DNA of 64,000 bases. Source: Portulaca oleracea (Eukaryota > Streptophyta > Magnoliopsida > Caryophyllales > Portulacaceae). Below, piece by piece: positions 56,949-64,000 of the stretch. The stretch is taken from contig CM055872.1 of the NCBI GenBank assembly GCA_029582165.1, positions 48,807,695 to 48,871,694 of the forward strand, written 5' to 3'. Below the pieces are notes generated by a model. The model saw only the letters and a program-made list of their open reading frames with translations, was not told the DNA's origin and searched no databases. A program made the translations under genes and the position numbers. Position 1 is the stretch's first letter; every line of letters starts with the position of its first letter.

Positions 56949-57870
56949 CTCCCTCTGTTTTTTAATATCTGTCGTTTGGGGGTATTGGGAGAAAACCAAT
57001 GCTCCTAAAACATATGGGACGGTTAACTGTTTTTTCCATAAATACCTTCAGCTACTTTATTATTTTTCAATTAATTAGCCAACTTAATAGCTCCTAAATC
57101 AAAAAGTCTTTACGTTTCATCTTCAATCCACCTGCAAACATGCCCGAGTTTCCAGCTCTCCCCCTAGTTTTCTTCTCATAAAACTGATGAACTCCATCGA
57201 AGAGGAGGAGCAGGAGAAGACATACATTAACGGACGACTGTGAACTCGATCTGGAACAGGACGTCTGCGACGGAGTAAACATTTCAAAGGCTGGGAAAGA
57301 AAAATTTGGAATGAAATGCTGCCGAAGATTTCAAATTTTTTAGGCCTGGAACACTTCAAAGGCTGGGAAAGAAAATTTTGTAATGAAATGCTGCCAAAAA
57401 TTTCAAATTTTTTATGGAACAATTTTGAATGAAATGGGAAAGCAAATTTTTTAATGGATCAATTTGAATGAAAGGGTGGGAAAGAAAACTTAACTATGGA
57501 GGGCGAAAAGAAAGAGAAAGAGAAAGAATGGAAAAGAACAGTGGGTTGTTGACTGAAATGGAAAAGGAAATGGAAATGAGTAATATAAGGTGGAAACTGG
57601 AAAGAGAATGGGAAAAGGAAATGAAAATGGAAATGGAAATGGAAATGAGAACGGAAGAGGAGTAATATACGGTGGAATGGAAATGGAAATGGAAAAGGAA
57701 AAGAAAGAGGGTGGGAAAAGAAAGAGGATGGGAAATGGAAAAGAAAAAAAAAGAAAAAAGTATAATTTAAAAAATAAGTAATTAATGTGTTTTATTGGAA
57801 TTGTGAAATGACAGATAATTAGAAACGAGAAAAGTTAGTTAAAGTAACAAATAAAAAAGAACGGAGGGAG
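56949..57870. mobile_element. Stowaway/mariner-type non-autonomous element (about 920 bp)
   Basis: Ends ctccctctgttttt and aaagaacggagggag are inverted copies, flanked by TA on both sides (56947-56948 and 57871-57872), as expected for plant Tc1/mariner MITEs. It is larger than usual. Inside are two direct copies of a roughly 75 base unit (cttcaaaggctgggaaagaa, at about 57285 and 57355) and a purine-only stretch of ggaaat repeats (57550-57750). No transposase. Confidence 0.75.
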
Positions 57871-58450
57871 TAATTGATATGATAGGTTACTATTAAAGAT
57901 AAATAAAAATTTAATTATATGTATATTTAATTGGTTTAGTTATTTTAAAAGTTCTATCATGATTTGATATTTGAGTATTTTTTTTAATTAGTTACATCAA
58001 TAATATTCTTTGTGATTACTTAAAACCTTTTTAGCATTATTTTTCATATAAATTTGCTTCTAAAATAAAGTTAGATTCATATATAACTTTGTGTTATTAA
58101 ATGTATGAAACTAACCAAGGAAGAGTGAATATTTTCTTGATTAAAACAACCTTTAAAACTAAAATTTGTTACACTCCCTCTCCCTCAAATGCATTATTTG
58201 CAAATCATATATAAGCAATTCAAGGATCATCAAAGTTAACTATGTGTTATACTTTTGCATTTTATATGAATTAGTTAATTTAAAATTTAAATCATTCAGT
58301 AACTAAAATTTTATATTTTAAAATAGATACTCCAGTAAATTATGTTTGACAATTATATTCTATTTCCAATGCTTAAAATATGACAACAAATATATAGATT
58401 ATTTATGCATATAATCCAAAATACTTATAATATCGAATATTTAATTATGC
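57871..58450. other. AT-rich DNA before the Helitron end
   Basis: No feature besides general AT richness. Probably Helitron interior. Confidence 0.35.
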
Positions 58451-58479
58451 CCCGTGCAATGCACGGGTTAAAGGACTAG
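58451..58479 (+). mobile_element. Helitron 3' terminus
   Basis: A perfect hairpin cccgtgc-aat-gcacggg (58451-58467), then 8 bases, then ctag (58476-58479), followed by T. This is the classic plant Helitron 3' end (subterminal hairpin, CTRR, insertion before T). The 5' end is not found, so the length is unknown. Confidence 0.8.
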
Positions 58480-59259
58480 TATCCACTATAACTGACCTTA
58501 ACGTCCCCTTTGGTAGAACATTATGTCCACTTTAACATACAACCCAAATATACTTACACAACTTTTAACTCATAAATTGTTTCATTAGACACCCCCCCCC
58601 CTCAATATCCACAATTGTTTTTTTTATTATTTTACAATACATTACTTCACCAAATTTCCCAATTATCCCTAATGTCCACTTTAAATGACCTTAATGGTCC
58701 CTTTGGCAGACTGACTTACCTTACTTCCTCTTTGCACACAATAAAATTAAATATGCTAGTATCAATGTCTCTCTTGCAAAAAAACCTACGAAGATTATGA
58801 ACATAACATATTGATTAATAATCCAATATCAACACCATTCAATTAAACCCTAAAAACTGGGAAAAAAAAAGGATTCCACCATACCTTAAACTACCGCCAA
58901 CAAACAATAACCGAAAAGCTCTCTTCCTTGCCGATGGCGACAAAAAATCATCCGGAATGAGAAAATGTGGACGAATTCGAAAATTAGGGGAGTATCATAT
59001 GGGAAGTAGAAGAGTTACATGGTGGTTGCTTTCTCTCCCATGTGTGTTTTGGAAACTGGTAAGGCTCCGTCATTTATTCAATTTCCCTCTTTTCTCTTTC
59101 ATTACTGCAGCAGGTGAGGGGCCCCTTAAAAGGGTAACAAAAAAAAAGCTAAACTCCCCTTTTTTTCTCATCCATAGATTGAAGATCCAATGGTCCACAA
59201 TCTCAATGCTCACATGCTCACACAAACCCAATACTCATATGATTACTTCCCCTCCACCC

Positions 59260-59305
<46 letters not shown>

Positions 59306-59306
59306 G
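58480..59306. other. Intergenic DNA with direct repeat, and (CA)n
   Basis: Two copies of tgaccttaa(c/t)g(g)tccctttgg lie near 58494 and 58686. 59140-59245 matches the reverse complement of 12670-12780. A CA run is at about 59262-59300. No gene. Confidence 0.5.
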
Positions 59307-59648
59307 AGGAACATTGGATTCTAATAATCCCTACTTTTGCAAATTGGATTATGGTGGTCTCTACTTTCACTTTGTATTCTGGTGGTCCAAAAAAATATAT
59401 AATTGGATTTGAGTGAGACGCCACCGAGTTGAGTGGTGGTGACTCGGTGGTTTTCTGACATGGCACATTAAAGTCAACCCGGTCAAACGCATCCATGTCA
59501 GAAAACCACCGAGTCACCACCACTCAACTCGGGGGCGTCCCACTCAAATCCAATTATATTTTTTTTGGACCACCAGAATATAAAGTGAAAGTAGGGACCA
59601 CCATCATCCAATTTGCAAAAGTAGGGATTATTAGAATCCAATGTTCCT
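59307..59648. mobile_element. Foldback element 1, near-perfect hairpin
   Basis: The 342 bp reads almost the same on both strands: aggaacattggattctaata at the left and its reverse complement at the right, with the loop near 59460-59480. Flanked by (CA)n/(TA)n on both sides. Inner stem block gccaccgagttgagtggtgg is shared with foldback element 4. Confidence 0.85.
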
Positions 59649-59657
59649 AGATATATA

Positions 59658-59694
<37 letters not shown>

Positions 59695-59697
59695 GTA

Positions 59698-60227
59698 GGG
59701 AAATTGGATTCTTATAATACCTACTATCACAAGTTGTATGGCAATAATCCCTACTATCATTTTGGATTCTGGTGGTCCCAAAAAAAAAATTGTATTGTAG
59801 TGGTACCAAATCCATCACCACATTCTTTTTATTTTTTCCATGCCTACCCCATATTGTTTTTGTTTTTTTGGTTCCTACTCCTAGATAGGTAACGAAGTGT
59901 AGTTAATAAAACATTTTTTAAATTATTTTTTTGAGATTCCGAGCAATTATTATGATTTTTTAAAAGGAACAAAATTGAAAAAATCATAAAAAATTGAAAA
60001 AAAATTGAAAAAAATTGGGAGAAATGCTGTAAATTCATTAAAATCGTGGTAAAGTGTTATACAAAGTTTTGAATCAAATGCAACACAAAATCTATGATAT
60101 TTAGCGTATACACTCGATTTTGTCCCACTACAATACAATTTTTTTTTTTGGACCACCAGAATCCAAAATGATAGTAGGGATTATTGCCATACAATTTGTA
60201 ATAGTAGGGATTACTAGAATCCAATAT

Positions 60228-60230
<3 letters not shown>
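59698..60230. mobile_element. Foldback element 2
   Basis: About 110 base inverted ends (gggaaattggattcttataa and reverse), interior AT-rich. Sits between two TA microsatellites (59671-59696 and 60231-60270). Confidence 0.8.
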
Positions 60231-60270
<40 letters not shown>

Positions 60271-60272
<2 letters not shown>

Positions 60273-60777
60273 ATAATTGGATTCTAATAATTCCTACTTT
60301 CACCAATTGGACAATGGTGGACCATACTTTCACTTTGTATTCTGGTGGTCCAAAAAAAATAAAATTGGATTGTAGTGGTACCAAATCCACCTCCACATCC
60401 TTCTTATTTTTTTCATTCCTACACTATATTGTTTTTGTTTTTTTCGTTCCTGCCCCTAGAAAGTTAATGAATTGTAGTTTCTAAAAAAATTTAAAAGTAT
60501 TTTTTTGAGACTCCGAATAATTATTATGATTTTTTAAAAATAATAAAAGTGAAAAAATCGTAAAAAATAGTAAAAAAATGAAAAAAATTTGGGAGAAACG
60601 CTGTAAATTCTTTAAAAATCATTGTAAAGTGTTATACTAAGTTTTGAATCAAATGCAACACAAAATCTATGATTCTCTTGAAAATATCCCACTACAATCC
60701 AATTTTATTTTTTTTGTCTACCAGAATACAAAGTGAAAGTACGGTCCACCAATTGGTGAAAGTAGGGATTATTAGAA
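60271..60777. mobile_element. Foldback element 3
   Basis: Starts ggataattggattctaata after the TA run. The interior is similar to elements 2 and 5. The right end lacks its last roughly 10 bases and joins element 4 end to end, leaving a short palindrome (attagaattggattctaat). Confidence 0.75.
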
Positions 60778-61985
60778 TTGGATTCTAATAATCCCTACTT
60801 TCACCAATTGGACAATGGTGGACCGTACATTCACTTTGTATTCTGGTAGACAAAAAAAAATGGATTTGAGTGGGACGCTGGCGAGTTGAGTGGCGGTGAC
60901 TCGGTGGTTTGCTGACATGGCACGTTGGGCATGAGTTTGACCGGTTTGAATTTTTTTTTTTTTTTGCCATGTCACACATAAAACACATTCCCAAATATTT
61001 TTCTTTATTTTTTTTAGTCCAACTTGGAATAAAATTTACCACCCCCTTTTTTCCTATTCTCTCTCTCTTCTTTTCTCCCTTTCAAGTTCTCCTCTCTCTC
61101 TCTCTCTCTCTCTCTCTGTTAAAAAATAGAGCAAACCCACTCCTCAAATTTTTCAATCTCACCAATGGCTTGGGTCACAAATGCTCACAAATGCTCTCTA
61201 GTTCTTTCACAGTGGGAGGTTGTCGAATCAAGAAATAGACAGGATGGTGGAGGAGGATGAGATATTCAAGGTCGATGATATGAAGCACAGGGAGGCATCT
61301 AGAACTAAGAACAGTTTGGAGAATTATGTTCACTTCGTGGGTGGTGTTTTGGCAGGTTGCGAGAAGCTTAGTCTTAATGACAAATGGAAGATGAGGAATG
61401 CAATTGAGAAGACAGTTCAATGGCTTGAGTGGAATTATCAACTTGCTGAAGCCTCGAAGTTTGAGGAGAAGGTCGAAGAGCTCAAGAGCATCTGTGAGCC
61501 TATAATGGCCAAGATAAACCAACAGCAAGATGAGGCTGGTGACTCGAGCACCTACCCTAAGATTGAAATCGTTGACTAACTTTATCTTTCTTGGTTGCAA
61601 GTTGAAAGAACTAGAGAGCATTTGTGAGCATTTGTGACCCAAGCCATTGGTGAGATTGAAAAGTTTGAGGAGTGGGTTTGCTCTATTTTTTAACAGAGAG
61701 AGAGAGAGAGAGGAGAACTGGAAAGGGAGAAAAGAAGAGAGAGAATGGGAAAAAAGGGGGTGGTAAATTTTATTCCAAGTTGGACTAAAAAAAATAAAGA
61801 AAAATATTTAGGAATGTGTTTTATGTGTGACATGGCAAAAAAAAAAAGTCAAACAGGTCAAACTCATGCCCAACGTGCCATGTCAGCAAACCACCGAGTC
61901 ACCGCCACTCAACTCGGCGGCGTCCCACTCAAATCCATTTTTTTTTGGTCTACCAGAATACAAAGTAATGTTTCGAAAATTATCC
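60778..61985. mobile_element. Foldback element 4, carrying a captured Hsp70 fragment
   Basis: Arms of about 370 bases (60833-61209 and 61603-61966) are inverted copies, including poly-TC/poly-AG tracts. The 393 base loop holds the Hsp70 piece. The right arm has lost about 50 outer bases but keeps the terminal aattatcc. The inner part of the right arm reads KLKELESICEHL then stop, itself an Hsp70-like phrase, so the arms also contain host-derived sequence. No transposase. Confidence 0.8.
61211..61579 (+). pseudogene. Captured C-terminal fragment of a cytosolic Hsp70
   Basis: Open frame GRLSNQEIDRMVEEDEIFKV, then NSLENYVHFV, AIEKTVQWLEWNYQLAEASK, and EEKVEELKSICEPIMAKI, ending EIVD and a stop. 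This is the helical lid of the Hsp70 substrate-binding domain, whose cytosolic forms end EEVD, the signal bound by TPR co-chaperones; here the second Glu is Ile. The ATPase domain and most of the substrate-binding beta domain are absent. The frame is open for about 122 residues, so capture was recent or the piece is under some constraint. No own start codon or promoter is seen. Confidence 0.82.
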
Positions 61986-61987
61986 TA

Positions 61988-62509
61988 GGATAATTGGATT
62001 TTAATAATCCCTACTTTCACCAATTGGACAATGGTGGACCGTACTTTCACTTTGTATTCTGGTGGTCCAAAAAAAAAAATTGGATTGTAGTGGTACCAAA
62101 TCCACCTCTACATTCTTCTTATTTTTTTCATTCCTACACTATATTGTTTTTGTTTTTTTCGTTCCTGCCCCTAGAAAGTTAATGAATTTTAGTTTCGAAA
62201 ACATTTTTAAAATTATTTTTTTGAGACTCCAAATAATTATTATGATTTTTTAAAAATAATAAAAGTGAAAAAATCGTAAAAAATAGTAAAGAAATGAAAA
62301 AAAATTGGGAGAAACGCTGTAAATTCATTAAAAATCATTGTAAAGTGATATACTAAGTTTTGAATCAAATGCAACACAAAATCTATGATTCACTCGAAAA
62401 TATCCCACTACAATCCATTTTTTTTTTTGGACTACCAGAATACAAAGTGAAAGTACGGTCCACCATTGTCCAATTCGTGAAAGTAGGGATTATTAGAATC
62501 CAATTATCC
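61988..62509. mobile_element. Foldback element 5
   Basis: Starts ggataattggattttaataa and ends ttattagaatccaattatcc (exact inverted ends over about 10 bases, imperfect beyond). Separated from element 4 by TA and followed by a TA/CA microsatellite. The interior is nearly the same as element 3. Confidence 0.8.
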
Positions 62510-62631
62510 TATATATATATATATATAGACACACACACACACACATACACTTGTATATAATTTAACGTTAAAGTAATGTGTTATAGATTATAGTAAGAAA
62601 AAGGTGACAGAGAACAAGCCATAAAGATAAT
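62510..62631. other. Microsatellite and dispersed repeat end
   Basis: (TA)n and (CA)n at 62510-62548, then the reverse copy of the 8740-8815 repeat. Confidence 0.55.
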
Positions 62632-63384
62632 TGAAATCACCCTAGAGGGGGGAGAATAGGGTTGTATAAATAATTCTGCACTTAATCAACACAAGGACGT
62701 TAATAACACTTTTATGAACTGAATAATACTTCTTTATTGATAAACTCAAAGTGCAAAGAAAGAGAGGAGGTTACAAACTCATCACTGTCAAGGACTGTGG
62801 GGTCCTCAACGAATGCTTACAAGGGCAGAAAATTCAGAATAAATTTCTGCAAAAGAGGCCTCACAGTTGAGGCAGGAAGAATGACTTGGACTCACTAAAG
62901 CGAGGTCACTCACTCACTTTAGCTACATGACCCTGAGGTCCTCACCAGTTATCACTCAACTAGTTACACAACTCACTACTCAAAACCAAGTAGCTACACT
63001 CGTAATTTTCTATCACAAAATTCCTACACACGGTTAAATCTTATATTGGAATCGTTATTTTGAGAGGGGGAGACAATCGAGCTTTATATAGATGTTTGAG
63101 GCTCCAAGCAACGGCTACTTTGTAGTTTCCTTGCTTGGTTGATGATCTTTTCCATAATTGCTTGATCTTCTATCTTCTTTCTTTTGGCATGTTCAATCAA
63201 GATATAATCTGCGATAATATAAATCAGAATAAATATATGTAATCTTGGAAAATATTTTGAAGATAAGATAGAGATTTTAGAAGACTTCCCTAATTTATCA
63301 TTTCAAACAAAACTTTCTGTTGTCTTCTGGAGGTCCTCAGCGGCAGTGGTGCGGAGGTCCTTGATGATCTACATTGTTTCTACA
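62632..63384 (-). mobile_element. Copia-type 3' LTR (minus strand)
   Basis: On the minus strand the sequence runs tgtagaaacaatgtagatca ... ctctagggtgatttca, with tg/ca ends (753 bp). The minus-strand purine tract (caaacaaaaagggggagat, 63385-63403) stands directly before it. This tract and LTR edge are typical of Ty1/copia elements, possibly of the SIRE/Maximus type. The outer flank is ataat; its partner is off the window. Confidence 0.7.
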
Positions 63385-64000
63385 ATCTCCCCCTTTTTGT
63401 TTGAAAGACAAAACTTGCAAGTATAGCACACATATATACATAGATAGAATAATATATAGTGATAGTAGTTCGTCAACAACAGTTTATCAACGATGGTAGA
63501 GTAGTGGAGATGGGGTGGAGCTATTACAGGCCATGACAAAAATTCTCCCCCTTTTTATCTTTCAGACAAGAAGGAAACAGGAGAGTACAAGCACTAAATT
63601 TTTGTAGCCAAAATAAAGAGAGGAATAGAGAGGGAGGAGGGGAGGAAGGAAAAAGGCAAGAATCTGAGTTACCTATGGGAGAGGTAGTCAGACGTATTTG
63701 ATCGGACCTCTTTTAGACTGTGAGGTGTCTAAGAGGAGATGTTGATGAAGGCATCAGAGATCCAGACGGACTGTGAGTTGACGTACCTGGGATGAGGAGA
63801 GGGACCATATGTAGGGAGGAGGGATGATATGACTCACCCTCAATCTGAACGCTTGTGAAAAGGTTGAGGTGCTTATGATAGAAGGCTCCCCCTCAGATGG
63901 TGCGGGTGATGTTGTTTTGCGATCTTCCCAATGTCTAGGATCTTGTCTTGGCTCTTGTCTCCAAAGTTCACTGATGGAGATCAGCCCTCACAACCTCATT
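63385..64000 (-). mobile_element. 3' untranslated interior of the copia-type element
   Basis: Contains the LTR-adjacent tract and a second tract-like copy (ctccccctttttatctttca, near 63544). A Gly/Ser-poor, stop-rich sequence follows and I see no integrase or RT. The element continues beyond the right edge. Confidence 0.5.

Noticed and set aside
58957..59412. 151-codon plus-strand frame
   Set aside because: It crosses a CA microsatellite and a foldback arm and its composition is driven by repeats.
61175..61642. 155-codon minus-strand frame
   Set aside because: It is the antisense of the Hsp70 fragment and of the inverted arms; the plus strand carries the recognisable protein.

Overview
This is nuclear DNA of a plant, most likely a eudicot. 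The evidence is tRNA-primed LTR retrotransposons of plant lineages (Athila-like with tRNA-Asp, Tat/Ogre/Retand-like with tRNA-Arg, a TRIM with tRNA-iMet), a FAR1-related (FRS/MULE) pseudogene, a Helitron 3' end, a Stowaway-type element, a pararetrovirus-like fragment, and broken pieces of plant housekeeping genes. I cannot name the species. No intact host gene was found. The window reads as a repeat-rich, probably heterochromatic block of nested insertions.

Layout. 1-6158: the 5' half of an Athila-like Ty3 element on the minus strand, with a 1.25 kb LTR and frameshifted gag, protease, RT, RNase H and integrase. 6159-9470: MITEs, a complete 708 bp TRIM with TSD, and a decayed LINE. 9471-12007: a head-to-head inverted duplication of a pararetrovirus-like promoter, leader and primer site. 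12008-14480: microsatellite, GATCC-rich repeat and the 3' end of a chromovirus. 14480-17300: a stretch holding unconnected fragments of at least two host genes (splicing factor SF3B4 and NADPH-cytochrome P450 reductase), each ending at a splice donor. 17801-20300: an FRS/MULE pseudogene with tryptophan-to-stop changes.

Two sister non-autonomous Tat-like elements dominate the centre: B (24042-34545, TSD CTACC) and C (42208-52430, TSD GATGG). Both are minus strand, about 10.2-10.5 kb, with a decayed gag and no pol. B sits inside an LTR that starts at 22232. C sits inside a 'gatgtccac' repeat region (39960-54400), which also took a solo LTR at 52746-53717 (TSD ACATC). At the same position next to the polypurine tract, B carries a 31 bp minisatellite and C an unrelated 37 bp one.

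54400-64000: AT-rich sequence, a Stowaway-type element, a Helitron 3' terminus, then five adjacent foldback elements set in (TA)n/(CA)n microsatellite DNA. One of these encloses a captured cytosolic Hsp70 C-terminus. A copia-type 3' LTR (minus) enters at the right edge.

Themes worth a second look: short GC-rich palindromes upstream of the TATA box in three unrelated LTR families; a palindromic 16-18-mer scattered through both LTRs and interior of elements B and C; a series of conserved hairpins in the non-coding interior of B and C; and several long inverted repeats that would give hairpin RNA if transcribed, including ones over an Hsp70 fragment and over pararetroviral sequence.
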